DNA of 64,000 bases, from positions 124,001-188,000 of the forward strand of contig JAHBUS010000001.1 of the NCBI GenBank assembly GCA_019637955.1, given 5' to 3'. Within the stretch, counting starts at the first letter, position 1. Every line of letters begins with the position of its first letter. Made by a program: the position numbers and the translations under genes. The notes below the pieces were generated by a model. That model was not told where the DNA came from. It searched no databases and worked only from the letters and a program-made list of their open reading frames with translations. This document shows positions 16,825-25,476 of this stretch, in pieces. This DNA is from Pseudobdellovibrionaceae bacterium. GTDB taxonomy: Bacteria > Bdellovibrionota > Bdellovibrionia > Bdellovibrionales > Bdellovibrionaceae.

Positions 16825-18453
16825 TTACGCGGCCTCGTGCAAAGAGTCCACCTCGTCGCTTTGCGACGCTGGCCGAGAAACCTTCTGAGGCTCGTTCGCG
16901 CTTCCGACCAAGGCGTCGAGCGCGTGCATCAACTCTTGCAGGCTGTCGAAACTGCGCTTCAGGTTTTCGGCCACGTCCGATGTGCTCTGGGCCGTGGCCG
17001 AATTCATTTGGGCGGATTCGTTAAACAGATTGATCGCCTTGCCAATTTCGTCAAGGCCCGTGCGCTGTTCTCGGATCGCCGTCGAAATGTCGTCGGTTAA
17101 CTGCGAGACCTGAGCCACTTGCTCAACGATGCGAGAGAACACCTCGCCGCACCGGCCAGCCGCGTTTTTTCCCGGTTCAATTTTTTGCGTGCTCTGTTGC
17201 ATGAGCTGCGACAGTTTGCTTCGATTGGTCTCGATAATCGAAGTGACGCTGCGGGTGCCTTGCTCCAACATGTCGGTGATTTCGCGGGCCGCGCTGCCGC
17301 TCATCTGCGCCAAATTGCCCACCTCTTCGGCCACCACGGCGAACCCTTTGCCGTTTTCTCCGGCCCGGGCAGCCTCCACCGACGCATTGAAAGACAAAAG
17401 TTTGGTTTGAAAGACGATGTCATTGATCACTTTGGTCTTTTCTGAAATCTCCCCGATCACGCGCACGATGCTCTGAATCTGCTGATTGCTGTCCTCGATT
17501 TGACTCATCATCTGCTCGTTACCGGCGTTGATCGTGTCCATTTCGGTGAGCATCTGATCGACGGCCGTACGTCCTTGATCGACGACGGAACGACTGACCT
17601 CCACGCTCTGACTCATGCGGCTCGAGTTGTCGGCGGTCTTGGCCACCATGGCGCTGATCTGTTCCATGGCCGAGGCGGTTTCTTGAACCGCGGCCGATTG
17701 CTCGGTGCTGGCGCTTGAAAGACTTTCGGAGGAGGCACGCACGGATTCGGTGTGCACCTGCAGCGCGCTCCCCTGCTCGTTCAATTGGCCCGCCATCTTT
17801 CTGAGCGTGCGGACCAAGTCCCGGTTGACCCAGATCGAAATCACCAAATTGAGCAGAGCACCGATCCCTGCCACCAGAAGACCCCAAAGCTTCGCGACTT
17901 CTTCACTCGCGTCCACCCGGGCCATCGCGCGCGATTCGACCAGCTCTCCCAATTTCTCGAGCTTCACTTCCAGCCCTTTGAAGGCCACCTGATAATCGGG
18001 AAGCTTTTTGATCGCCTCTTCGGCGGATCCTTTTTGGGTCAAGGCAATCACCTCGGCCCCGGCCGCCACGTAAGCCTCCACGGCCGGCAAAGCTTCAGCC
18101 ACCAGTACCTTGACGTCATCCCCGACGTCCACGCGATTCAACGACTCGAGGTGCTCGCGAATTTCTTTTGAGAACTCCGCGTATTCTTTTTGCGTCTCGA
18201 GAAACTCGTCTTGATTCTTGGTTTGCACGGCAATGAGAGCGCGGTACACCACCGCGCGCAGACCGTCATGCATCATATCCGCCAGGGTGACCGCCCGAAC
18301 GGCCGGAAGCTGAGTGCGTCCGATGTTGTGCAGCTCCGCCGAAAGGTCATGGATGGTTCGATTGTTCAGAAAGACGATCGCGACCAAAACGCCGAGGCTC
18401 AGGCTCGCGAGCAACCAAAGCTTCTTCCCCACCGTCCATCTTTTCTCACTCAT
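16825..18453 (-). CDS. Methyl-accepting chemotaxis protein
   Basis: A 542-residue chemoreceptor. Residues ~10-28 form the first membrane helix, followed by a four-helix-bundle periplasmic sensor of about 150 residues (ELHNIGRTQLPAVRAV...) and a second helix near 190-210. The signalling hairpin tip contains KTKVINDIVFQTKLLSFNAS and VVAEEVGNLAQMSGSAAREI, the invariant chemotaxis-kinase contact region. Flanking methylation helices are Ala/Glu/Gln/Ser-rich. No C-terminal CheR-tethering pentapeptide is present; the tail is SLHEAA. The hydrophobic ligand cannot be inferred. A sigma-28-like -10 element lies about 30 bp upstream. Confidence 0.92.
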   Translation of the reverse strand: MSEKRWTVGKKLWLLASLSLGVLVAIVFLNNRTIHDLSAELHNIGRTQLPAVRAVTLADMMHDGLRAVVYRALIAVQTKNQDEFLETQKEYAEFSKEIREHLESLNRVDVGDDVKVLVAEALPAVEAYVAAGAEVIALTQKGSAEEAIKKLPDYQVAFKGLEVKLEKLGELVESRAMARVDASEEVAKLWGLLVAGIGALLNLVISIWVNRDLVRTLRKMAGQLNEQGSALQVHTESVRASSESLSSASTEQSAAVQETASAMEQISAMVAKTADNSSRMSQSVEVSRSVVDQGRTAVDQMLTEMDTINAGNEQMMSQIEDSNQQIQSIVRVIGEISEKTKVINDIVFQTKLLSFNASVEAARAGENGKGFAVVAEEVGNLAQMSGSAAREITDMLEQGTRSVTSIIETNRSKLSQLMQQSTQKIEPGKNAAGRCGEVFSRIVEQVAQVSQLTDDISTAIREQRTGLDEIGKAINLFNESAQMNSATAQSTSDVAENLKRSFDSLQELMHALDALVGSANEPQKVSRPASQSDEVDSLHEAA

Positions 18454-18483
18454 CTCTCGTCCTCCAAAATTAAGTCGGGAGCT

Positions 18484-18491
18484 TTATCGGA
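18484..18491 (-). promoter_or_regulatory. Possible sigma-28 (FliA) -10 element for chemoreceptor
   Basis: On the minus strand the sequence TCCGATAA lies 31 bp upstream of the ATG at 18453 and matches the FliA -10 consensus GCCGATAA at 7 of 8 positions. The expected TAAAGTTT at 11 bp further upstream is poor (an AT-rich CATTTTAA), so the call rests mainly on the -10 and on the chemoreceptor downstream. Confidence 0.4.
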
Positions 18492-18592
18492 TCTAAACAA
18501 ATTAAAATGAAGTGATCCGGCTCAAAATTTCATTGGTCCAGCCGGCGACTCTTTGATAACCTCGTTCTAAACCAACCGACTGAGAGGACCTC

Positions 18593-19459
18593 TTGATTCA
18601 GCTTCGACAAACATCCAGGATTTTGCTTCTTGCCAGTTTCTTAACGTCCGCCCACGCCTGGGGCCAAACTGACAAATCGAATTTTACTCTTTTCAACCCG
18701 ACTCCCCGCGCGCAAATGCGCGAGATGAGCACCGACCGCCCCGACAAAACCGAAAGCCCGTAAACGGTTGATGCGGGTCACTTCCAGGTCGAGGCCGATC
18801 TGGTCAATTACACTCAGGACAAGACCGACGATGCGGGCGTCGAGACCAAGTCCAAGTCCTTTGGAGTTTTGGTGACCAACTTGAAGGCCGGCTTGACCAA
18901 CTCGATGGATTTTCAAGTGGTCATCACTCCCTACGCGAGCGAAGAAACCCAAGTCACCGGCGCGGACGCCGACAAGAAAAGTGGTTTCGGCGATACCACC
19001 CTTCGCCTGAAATACAACCTTTTCGGAAACGACGGCGGCGATATCGCCATGGCCCTGATGCCCTTTCTCAAGGCGCCGACCCACAGCCACCGCGACATGG
19101 GCAACGATCAGGTCGAAGGCGGACTGATCCTTCCGATCGCGCTCAACTTGCCGCGCGACTGGAAGCTCGGACTGATGTCCCAGATCAATGCCATGAAGAA
19201 TGCCGCCGACAACAAATACCACACCGAGTTCGTGTCCTCGTTCTCGTTCAGTCATGATCTCGGCGGCGAATGGGGCGGCTACGTGGAGTTCTACAGCCAG
19301 TCGAGCAACGAAGCCGGCGCCGAATGGATCGGCACCGCGGATGCGGGCCTCACTTACGGGATGACCCCGGATTTACAGTGGGATGTGGGCGTGAATCTCG
19401 CCGCAACGACGGCGGCGGACGACTACAATCCATTCGTGGGAATTTCCGCGCGCTTCTAG
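18593..19459 (+). pseudogene. Outer-membrane protein of the MetA-pathway/transporter family, interrupted by a nonsense codon
   Basis: The frame runs from a TTG at 18593 (after GAGAGG) to 19459, with a signal peptide (ILLLASFLTSAHAWG), the family N-terminal motif MSTDRPDKTESP, then a TAA at 18761-18763 where the family continues with Tyr (TESPYTVDAGHFQ). Past the stop the same frame continues intact as TVDAGHFQVEADL, and a 26-residue-per-strand beta barrel follows to a terminal GISARF. A C-to-A or T-to-A change in a TAC/TAT codon would explain it. The downstream part could only restart internally (GTG 18869) without a signal peptide. Family: PF13557-like outer-membrane protein. Stop could also be a sequencing error. 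Confidence 0.75.
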
Positions 19460-19581
19460 GACTGGGGCTTTTTCCCCGGTCCTGGGGGAGAATTTGTCTG
19501 TGAGCCCTCTGAGAGCTGCCGAGAACGGTCCTCCTTTGGACCTCGTCTTGCAATCGTCTCGAGCACTTGAGAGGAGTTCTT

Positions 19582-19887
19582 ATGAAAATGCTTTTAGTTG
19601 CTTTCAGCCTAACGGCCGCAGCCACCGCAATGGCACAAACCGGCGGAACCATGTCGGGCGCCGGCACGGGCACCAACAGTGCGAGCGGTGCTGGTCAGCC
19701 CATGACGCAGCCGCAGGTCAACCAACCGGCGCAGCAGCCCACTGGACAACCGGGCGCGATACAAAGACCGGGAACGATGCAAAACAATCAACCGGGCATC
19801 GGAATGCCGAGCAACCGTCAACAGCAGTACCCGGGACCGGCCGCGACGCCGACAACGTCGCCCACGCCGACCCCGATGCGACGATAA
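19582..19887 (+). CDS. Small exported Pro/Gln/Gly-rich protein
   Basis: A 101-residue protein with signal peptide MKMLLVAFSLTAAATAMA and a GAGGAG ribosome site before the ATG at 19582. The mature part is low-complexity, rich in Gln, Pro, Gly, Thr and Asn (for example QPAQQPTGQPG and TPTTSPTPTP), and looks intrinsically disordered. It could be a periplasmic or secreted linker-like protein; no function can be assigned. Its stop lies 6 bp from the stop of the convergent gene. Confidence 0.6.
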   Translation: MKMLLVAFSLTAAATAMAQTGGTMSGAGTGTNSASGAGQPMTQPQVNQPAQQPTGQPGAIQRPGTMQNNQPGIGMPSNRQQQYPGPAATPTTSPTPTPMRR

Positions 19888-19893
19888 TCCGAG

Positions 19894-20460
19894 TTAGTGC
19901 CGGGGGCAGCGACCCTGGTCCTGGCACTTCATCAACTGACCGCGCAGGTCCATGAGTTCGTTCAAAGAGTTTTCGAGCTCCAGATCAAAACCGGCCGCGC
20001 GGCCGCCTTTTTGTGAAATCGCCACGAATTTTTGAACGTTGCGGAACTGACGCGAGTTGTACTGTTTGTGATCGCCATCCACCATCTCGATGCGTTTGTT
20101 GATGTGCGACTGAAAACGACGGCGCTGATCCATCGCCTTGCTACGTCCGCCCGAGAAGCTCTTCCAACATTTCACTTCACCAACCAAGACCGCGTCGTTG
20201 CTGCGGCGATCGAAGATGACGACATCCAGTTCACCAATGGTGCGTTGGCCATCGCCGTAAGAAATGCCGTTCACGATTTCGAAATCTTTCGCGGGATACA
20301 CCTTCGCGAGCTCAATGATCGCGACTTTCTCGCAGACCATGCCGATCACTTCGTAGTGCGCGCCCGACTCTTTGAGTTCTTCGTAAAGCACATTAACGGG
20401 AATCGCGGAGGCGACGGCGGAAAAAGAAAACAAGGCCAGGAAAAGGGAAATGCCCTTCAT
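19894..20460 (-). CDS. Exported protein with a PD-(D/E)XK nuclease-like motif
   Basis: A 188-residue protein with signal peptide MKGISLFLALFSFSAVASA. Its core GELDVVIFD (residues 76-84) followed by VLVGEVKCW (91-99) matches the D...ExK arrangement of the PD-(D/E)XK nuclease fold (Asp79, Glu95, Lys97), with a candidate helix Glu near position 50 (VAIIELAKVY). The downstream helix with QRRRFQSHINKR is basic, consistent with nucleic-acid binding. An exported restriction-endonuclease-like fold is unusual and might act on DNA in the periplasm or outside. The fold assignment rests on motif spacing only, so a non-nuclease function is possible. Confidence 0.6.
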   Translation of the reverse strand: MKGISLFLALFSFSAVASAIPVNVLYEELKESGAHYEVIGMVCEKVAIIELAKVYPAKDFEIVNGISYGDGQRTIGELDVVIFDRRSNDAVLVGEVKCWKSFSGGRSKAMDQRRRFQSHINKRIEMVDGDHKQYNSRQFRNVQKFVAISQKGGRAAGFDLELENSLNELMDLRGQLMKCQDQGRCPRH

Positions 20461-20612
20461 TGAACGTCCTTTGGTAGTCACCCGTTTACGGTGGGTGGTA
20501 GAAACGCCGGGCCATATCCCCAGCTTATACTTAGAAACCTTTTACTTTTGCCTGTGGGAGTAGACGAAAAATGAACGCGAATCCAGCGCCAAAAACGCGG
20601 GACGCGTCAAGG

Positions 20613-21368
20613 TCAGCCTTCGACCTGATTTTTGTCCAAAACCTCACGGTAGTGACGTTCGCGCTCGAGCTTGTGAGTTTGGGTCTCAACACGTTTCTCC
20701 CAACCCTTGGCCATGTCTCGAAGTTTCTCATGCTCAAGAGGCCCCGTGTATCGATTCTCGATGACATAGCGAAAACGGTCCTCGGGACTCATCTCCTCCA
20801 AATAACCGGCAGCTGCCTCGTTCTTTAAAAGCACGATCAAGCGAAAATGATAACGCAGCATCTGTTCGGTCGCGGTGTGCGTGAGAATGGAGTAGGCCGA
20901 AAACGCGGGCCCCTTTGGCGTGAAGGGTTTCATGGCGATCCCGGCAGCGACAAAGGCCTCTTGTTTCGGTACCCGAAAGGCCTGCGCGGTGCCGATCTCG
21001 GGCCCCCAATAAGCAAACTCGGTAAAGCTGGACATGGGCACCAGCACGGGATGGTTTGCGAAGCCGTCTTTCCAGTATTTTGTCTCGTAAATGCGACGGA
21101 CTTGAGCATGCTCGAGATCACTCTCCAGGTCGCTCGAGTCGGTCTGCGAACCCAGACCTGAAAGACGCGCGTTCGGCATGGGGCTTTGGGGAAAGCTTTT
21201 GATCACCATCTCGATTTCGCCCTGGGGACTTTTCTGCAAGACGGGTCCGTTTTTATAAAAATGAATTTTGGAACCCCAGTCAAAGCCCCCGGTCTTGTCC
21301 AAAAAAGGAACCCCGAGAATCTTCTCCAAAGCTTTTGGGTTTTGCGGTGTGTGGTACTCGGAACACAT
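20613..21368 (-). CDS. SRAP-domain protein (YedK/HMCES family, divergent)
   Basis: A 251-residue protein. SRAP proteins crosslink abasic sites in single-stranded DNA through Cys2. Here the initiator Met is followed directly by Cys (MCSEYHTPQ), the internal MPNARLSGL resembles the NARxE block, LVPMSSFTEFAYWG resembles the PxxGFYEW block with the active-site Glu, and LRYHFRLIVLL corresponds to HxRMPVIL with the catalytic His. The overall order and length fit the family; the residues between motifs are divergent. It is preceded by a tiny membrane peptide gene 10 bp upstream, suggesting coupled translation. Confidence 0.7.
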   Translation of the reverse strand: MCSEYHTPQNPKALEKILGVPFLDKTGGFDWGSKIHFYKNGPVLQKSPQGEIEMVIKSFPQSPMPNARLSGLGSQTDSSDLESDLEHAQVRRIYETKYWKDGFANHPVLVPMSSFTEFAYWGPEIGTAQAFRVPKQEAFVAAGIAMKPFTPKGPAFSAYSILTHTATEQMLRYHFRLIVLLKNEAAAGYLEEMSPEDRFRYVIENRYTGPLEHEKLRDMAKGWEKRVETQTHKLERERHYREVLDKNQVEG

Positions 21369-21378
21369 CCGAGCCGCC

Positions 21379-21480
21379 CTAAAAAAGAGAGCCCACGCTC
21401 GAGATCACAAACAAAGCCGCCAGGCAAAACGCCGAAACGACGAAGCGCAAAGAGATTTGTTGTGCGAGATAAAGCGGCAT
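21379..21480 (-). CDS. 33-residue hydrophobic membrane peptide upstream of SRAP gene
   Basis: A short frame (MPLYLAQQ... to SSVGSLF, 33 residues) with one clear hydrophobic helix (FVVSAFCLAALFVISSV) and a strong GGAAGGGGG ribosome site just before its ATG at 21480. Its stop is 10 bp before the SRAP start, so it may be a genuine small membrane protein or a leader that couples translation. It is too short for routine gene calling. No homologue can be named. Confidence 0.45.
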   Translation of the reverse strand: MPLYLAQQISLRFVVSAFCLAALFVISSVGSLF

Positions 21481-21666
21481 AGGCCCCCCTTCCAGAATTA
21501 AGCTACGAAGAACATTTGCAAAGCCGGGACCGCGATTTCTGATTTCTTTTGGGGCAGAAAATCTCGTGGGAGCCTTTTCTGACCCGAGGCCTTGTCCTGG
21601 AATAGGCCTTGCACAAAGGACCCTCCAGAGGTGTGAACGGTTCACGCTCAACGAAAGGATTCCGTC

Positions 21667-22521
21667 ATGGAAATCTCCGCTCCCAACAACAAAAAAATCA
21701 CGGGCAAGGATCAGGCCCCTCTTCACGTCAAAGACCTCGGAAAAGGATCACCCGTGATCTTGATTCACGGCTGGCCGCTGAATGGTGACATGTGGGAATA
21801 TCAAATCAACGCGCTTCTCGAAGCCGGTCATCGCGTGATCGCCTACGACCGCCGTGGCTTCGGGCAGTCTTGCCACTCTTCGGTCAACTTCAACTACGAC
21901 GTTTTCGCCGATGATTTGAACGAAGTGATCGAACAAAAGAATCTGACCGGGGTGGCGCTCGTGGGCTTCTCGATGGGCGGCGGCGAAATTGCCCGCTACC
22001 TCTCCAAGTACGGGTCCGCGAAAGTCTCGAAAACGGTTTTGATCGGATCGATTCTTCCCTACTTGCTGAAGACTGACGACAACCCCGAAGGCGTTCCCGA
22101 GAAGACCTTCAAAGACATGATTCAAGGACTCAAAGAAGACCGTCCCAAATTTTTAGCGGGGTTCACGAAAGACTTTTTCGGCGTTGACCTCGCGCACGCG
22201 CTCAACCCTCCGGTCTCCAGCGAGATGATGCAATGGTCGCAGTTCATGGCCTTCCAGGCCTCGGCGAAAGCCACCATTGACTGCGTCACCGCCTTTGGAA
22301 AAACCGATTTCCGCAAAGACATGGCCGCCTTCAAGGTGCCCACCCTCATTATCCACGGAACGAAAGACAAAGTCGTCCCGGCCGAAGTCAGCGGTGACAG
22401 AGCGGCGAAGATGATTCCGAATGCCATGTACCGCCGCTATGACGGCGCGCCGCATGGGCTTTTTATCACCCACAAGAATCAGCTCACCGAAGATTTAATT
22501 TCATTTCTCGGGAAAAACTGA
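21667..22521 (+). CDS. Alpha/beta hydrolase (non-haem chloroperoxidase-like)
   Basis: A 284-residue alpha/beta hydrolase close in style to cofactor-free haloperoxidases/esterases. The oxyanion-hole block ILIHGWPLNGDMW is at residues 31-43, the nucleophile elbow GFSMGG places Ser102, acid Asp234 is in HGTKDKVVP and the base His263 in APHG. No signal peptide is present. The ATG at 21667 follows a GAAAGGA sequence. Natural substrate is unknown; similar proteins hydrolyse esters or perform perhydrolysis. A strong hairpin terminator follows at 22548. Confidence 0.88.
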   Translation: MEISAPNNKKITGKDQAPLHVKDLGKGSPVILIHGWPLNGDMWEYQINALLEAGHRVIAYDRRGFGQSCHSSVNFNYDVFADDLNEVIEQKNLTGVALVGFSMGGGEIARYLSKYGSAKVSKTVLIGSILPYLLKTDDNPEGVPEKTFKDMIQGLKEDRPKFLAGFTKDFFGVDLAHALNPPVSSEMMQWSQFMAFQASAKATIDCVTAFGKTDFRKDMAAFKVPTLIIHGTKDKVVPAEVSGDRAAKMIPNAMYRRYDGAPHGLFITHKNQLTEDLISFLGKN

Positions 22522-22547
22522 CACGGGGGCAAGAACGGATTGCAGTC

Positions 22548-22589
22548 CGCGGTGGTTCGGGGCGAAAGCGACTCGAACCACCGCGTTTT
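22548..22589 (+). terminator. Strong rho-independent terminator
   Basis: A perfect 12-bp GC-rich stem (CGCGGTGGTTCG paired with CGAACCACCGCG, 22548-22585) with a 14-base loop, followed by TTTT. It terminates transcription of the hydrolase gene. Confidence 0.85.
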
Positions 22590-22679
22590 GCTTGATTTCG
22601 AAGGGCATTGGGCTTGCAGAACCGCAGAGCAAAACGAATGAACGCATCTTTTGATGATGCATCACAGGAGAATCCAAAC

Positions 22680-23204
22680 ATGAAAACAGTCGTCTTTTAC
22701 TTTATCGCCGTGACCTTGGCTTTGACCGCACGCGCCTATGCCGCTCCCGCCGCCAATCTGACGGATGCCGAAATCGCGAAAGCGATGGTCACCATCAACG
22801 AAGGCGAAATTGACGCCGCCAAAATCGCCAAAGATAAAACCAAAAATAAGGAGATCGAGTCGTTCGCCAAAATGATGATCGACGATCACAAGAACAACGA
22901 AAAAGAAACCAAAGCCATCGCCAAAAATCACAAACTCGAGATGAAAGACACCGATTTCAGCCGTGGTTTGAAAAACGAAGCGAAAACTTCGAACAAAGAC
23001 CTCAAGAAAACCGAGAAAACCAGTTTCGATTCGGCGTACGTCGCCCAGCAAATCAAAATGCATGAGACGGCGCTCAGCACGATCGACAACACCTTTCTCC
23101 CTCAGGCCAAAAACGGCGACCTCAAAAACCATCTGCAGAAAACACGCGAAGCCGTGGCTTCGCACCTCGAGCACGCAAAGCGCCTGCAGAGCAGCCTGCA
23201 GTAA
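22680..23204 (+). CDS. DUF4142-type exported helical protein
   Basis: A 174-residue protein with signal peptide MKTVVFYFIAVTLALTARAYA and an ACAGGAG ribosome site. The mature part is an almost entirely helical ferritin-like bundle typical of DUF4142: LTDAEIAKAMVTINEGEIDA, KEIESFAKMMIDDHKNNEKE and VAQQIKMHETALSTID. Family members are periplasmic or outer-membrane-associated with unknown molecular role. A terminator follows immediately, so it is likely a monocistronic gene. Confidence 0.85.
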   Translation: MKTVVFYFIAVTLALTARAYAAPAANLTDAEIAKAMVTINEGEIDAAKIAKDKTKNKEIESFAKMMIDDHKNNEKETKAIAKNHKLEMKDTDFSRGLKNEAKTSNKDLKKTEKTSFDSAYVAQQIKMHETALSTIDNTFLPQAKNGDLKNHLQKTREAVASHLEHAKRLQSSLQ

Positions 23205-23231
23205 GCCTTCTGAAGACCTTTTGAATTGTGG

Positions 23232-23266
23232 AAACCGGCGCCCGAAAGGGGCCGGTTTTTCTTTTT
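23232..23266 (+). terminator. Rho-independent terminator
   Basis: AAACCGGC...GCCGGTTTTT forms a GC-rich stem with inner GCCC/GGGG pairing and a GAAA loop, followed by TTTTTCTTTTT. It ends the DUF4142 transcript. Confidence 0.9.
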
Positions 23267-23394
23267 CCGCTCGCGAAAGGTCCAGCACACGCATGTCTTC
23301 CGGCAAAAATGCGTGAATTCGAGACGAAACTGGCCGCCGCGCCTCAAGCCCCTCGCGGCTTTCTCCCGAAGAGAAAGCCAAACGAGGTGCGACG

Positions 23395-24396
23395 ATGGCA
23401 AAACTTCTCTGGCTCTCGATGTTCTCTTTGGCCGTGGCCTTTTCTCAAGCCGGCTGTGGACAAAACTTCGAAACTCCGACCGACCGTGCAAGCGACGTGA
23501 ACAACGGCGAAAGCACCGACGGCCTCACCGACTACTCCAACCCCGTGTTGGATCCGCAGTTTAGCAAGCTCCCCGACGGCCGCGATCTCTCGAGCCTCTC
23601 GGTGAGCGGAACCAAGTTGAGTCTGACGCGCGGAACAGGAACCGCGTTCACCAGCTCGGTGCGCGCCGATTACGAGGCCCTCAAAAGGGCGACACAAACC
23701 GATCCCAATCACAAGGTTCAGTGGACCCTGATGGATCTCAGCTCGCACCGCGTGCTGGACCGCAGCCTCTCCGCCCATAAGAAGCTCTTCGGCGCTTCGA
23801 GTTCAAAGATCTACGTGGGGGCGGCGCTGCTCGACAAGCAAAAGGGCACGCTCTCCGCCTCGCAGCTTCAGCTCATGGCCAATATGCTGGTCGTTTCGTC
23901 CAACGAAGCCTGGACCGAATTGCAGTCGCAAATTGGTGGGGGCGACTCGAACGAAGGCCGCGAATACATCCATCAATTCACCCAGCGCATGGGTTACAAA
24001 AACACCCGCGGTTTTCAGGGCTACTGGGGCAGCATTCATGGCAATGAGCTGATTCCCGATGAATCCGTCGAAATGCTCTACGATCTCTACCGCGGCGCTT
24101 TCGCCGGGGCCGAGATCGAATGGAAGCTCATGCACACGTGCCGCACCGGTGCTTCGCGCGGCTTGAAGTACATCCCCTCGAATGTCTATGTCGGCGGCAA
24201 AACCGGCACTTATGATGGCTCGACCGAAAATCCCGAAACTGGAGCCTCCTACAACGTCGCGGTTCGCAATCACCTGCTCGTGTTTTACGTGGGTGGACGG
24301 CAGTACGGCCTAGCGATCCTGGCGAACACCGGCACCGACCAATCGGCGGCCCTCATGGCGGGCGGTCTGATTCGTGAGTACGGCGGCCTTCAATAA
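23395..24396 (+). CDS. Lipoprotein with class A beta-lactamase/serine-peptidase fold
   Basis: A 333-residue lipoprotein: lipobox SQAGC places the lipidated Cys at position 21. The penicillin-interacting fold is visible as SSSK (Ser135-x-x-Lys138 catalytic tetrad), SSN (168-170, equivalent to SxN) and KTG (269-271) in YVGGKTGTYDG, spaced as in class A beta-lactamases and D-Ala-D-Ala carboxypeptidase-like enzymes. The N-terminal ~60 residues after the Cys are a flexible linker. It could hydrolyse beta-lactams or peptidoglycan, or have lost activity; the tetrad looks intact. It stands alone, after a terminator. Confidence 0.85.
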   Translation: MAKLLWLSMFSLAVAFSQAGCGQNFETPTDRASDVNNGESTDGLTDYSNPVLDPQFSKLPDGRDLSSLSVSGTKLSLTRGTGTAFTSSVRADYEALKRATQTDPNHKVQWTLMDLSSHRVLDRSLSAHKKLFGASSSKIYVGAALLDKQKGTLSASQLQLMANMLVVSSNEAWTELQSQIGGGDSNEGREYIHQFTQRMGYKNTRGFQGYWGSIHGNELIPDESVEMLYDLYRGAFAGAEIEWKLMHTCRTGASRGLKYIPSNVYVGGKTGTYDGSTENPETGASYNVAVRNHLLVFYVGGRQYGLAILANTGTDQSAALMAGGLIREYGGLQ

Positions 24397-24557
24397 AAGC
24401 CCGGCCTCGCCGAAGGCGGGGCCAAATTCCCATCTCGCTGAGGAAGAACTCCTCATTTCTCCTCCGAAACCACGCCCAGACCCCTCTGAACAGCGGCGCT
24501 GCATTTGCTTTGACTCTTGTTTGAGAAACAAACCCCTTCGCAGGGAAAGGATCAAAC

Positions 24558-25421
24558 ATGAGAACCGAGACTATCTATGAATCCACTGGATCAACTGTCC
24601 CCACAGGCTCCGCTCACCGCCACTTGGTATGCTGGCGCTCCGCATTTGCGGGCCTCGCCATCGCGCTGGTGACCTTTATCGGAGCGCTGGCCTTGGCTAT
24701 CGCTTTTGGCGGCATCGGCCTTTCTGATGGCTCGACACTCAAGAATGCGGGCATCTTCGCCGGTGTCTCGGTGGCGGTTGCGACCGTCATCGCTGCCTTT
24801 GCCGGATCCTACTTCTCGGTTCGCGTGGCCAGCATCCGCGTTGACGTTTTGGGCAGTATGCAAGGCCTCTTGGTCGGCGGCGTGTTCATGATCTTTGTCG
24901 TTTTCCAAGTGTTCTCCATGGTCGGCACTCTCGGCCAAGCGGCGTCGCAAACTCTGGGCGCCACCGCTAGCATGCTCGGAACGGGCGCGGCGGCGGCGAT
25001 GCAAAATCCCGTGGCGCAAGAATTTGTAGAAGACAGCCTTGTTGTAGAAGACAGCCTTGGTGGACTGAATCTGAAATCGGACGCGTCGGTCGTGGCCACC
25101 GGAACGGCTTCGCGCCTGCTCCGTGGCGACACGGAAGCGGCCAAACTCTACTTGGCAAATCAAGCCGGTTTGACGCCCGAACAGGCGGATCAGCGCATCG
25201 CCACCCTCAACGCCCGTATTGACGAGGCGAAACTCGAGGCGCGTGATGCGGCCGCAACCACACTGAAAACAACCGGCTGGGGACTCTTCTTGGTGGTCGC
25301 TTTGGGGATGATCGCCTCGAGCTTGGGCGGACTCCTGGCGTCGGTTCTGAATGTGCGCGCCGCCGTAGACGCTCAAGTCCCGGCCGAACGCCGCCGCACA
25401 CTGGTCGAAGCCCGCGTTTAA
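24558..25421 (+). CDS. Multi-helix membrane protein
   Basis: A 287-residue membrane protein. Hydrophobic helices at residues ~27-50, 63-85, 95-118 and 240-265 flank a soluble helical insert (~125-235) of low complexity, with many Ala and Thr and a run LTPEQADQRIATLNARIDE of likely coiled-coil character. An in-frame 18-base tandem duplication (FVEDSL / VVEDSL) lies at 25024-25058. The ATG at 24558 follows AGGGAAAGG. No family can be named with confidence; it might be a small-molecule or envelope-stress membrane protein. A 50-residue membrane peptide gene follows 55 bp downstream. Confidence 0.65.
   Translation: MRTETIYESTGSTVPTGSAHRHLVCWRSAFAGLAIALVTFIGALALAIAFGGIGLSDGSTLKNAGIFAGVSVAVATVIAAFAGSYFSVRVASIRVDVLGSMQGLLVGGVFMIFVVFQVFSMVGTLGQAASQTLGATASMLGTGAAAAMQNPVAQEFVEDSLVVEDSLGGLNLKSDASVVATGTASRLLRGDTEAAKLYLANQAGLTPEQADQRIATLNARIDEAKLEARDAAATTLKTTGWGLFLVVALGMIASSLGGLLASVLNVRAAVDAQVPAERRRTLVEARV
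25024..25058 (+). repeat. Tandem in-frame 18-bp repeat
   Basis: The 17-base unit TTGTAGAAGACAGCCTT occurs at 25024-25040 and again at 25042-25058, a period of 18 bp, so the coding frame is kept (VEDSLV repeated). This looks like a recent slippage duplication. Confidence 0.9.
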
Positions 25422-25476
25422 GACCAAAAACAAGTCTTGAAAGAGAATTTCAAAAGAACGAACGAAAGGATTTCAG

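Noticed and set aside
16444-17100. Plus-strand frame across the exporter-chemoreceptor junction
   Set aside because: Spans two real genes on the other strand and has no domain or ribosome site.
24591-25433. 280-codon minus-strand open frame
   Set aside because: Antisense to a membrane protein gene with a good ribosome site; Arg/His-rich and unstructured.
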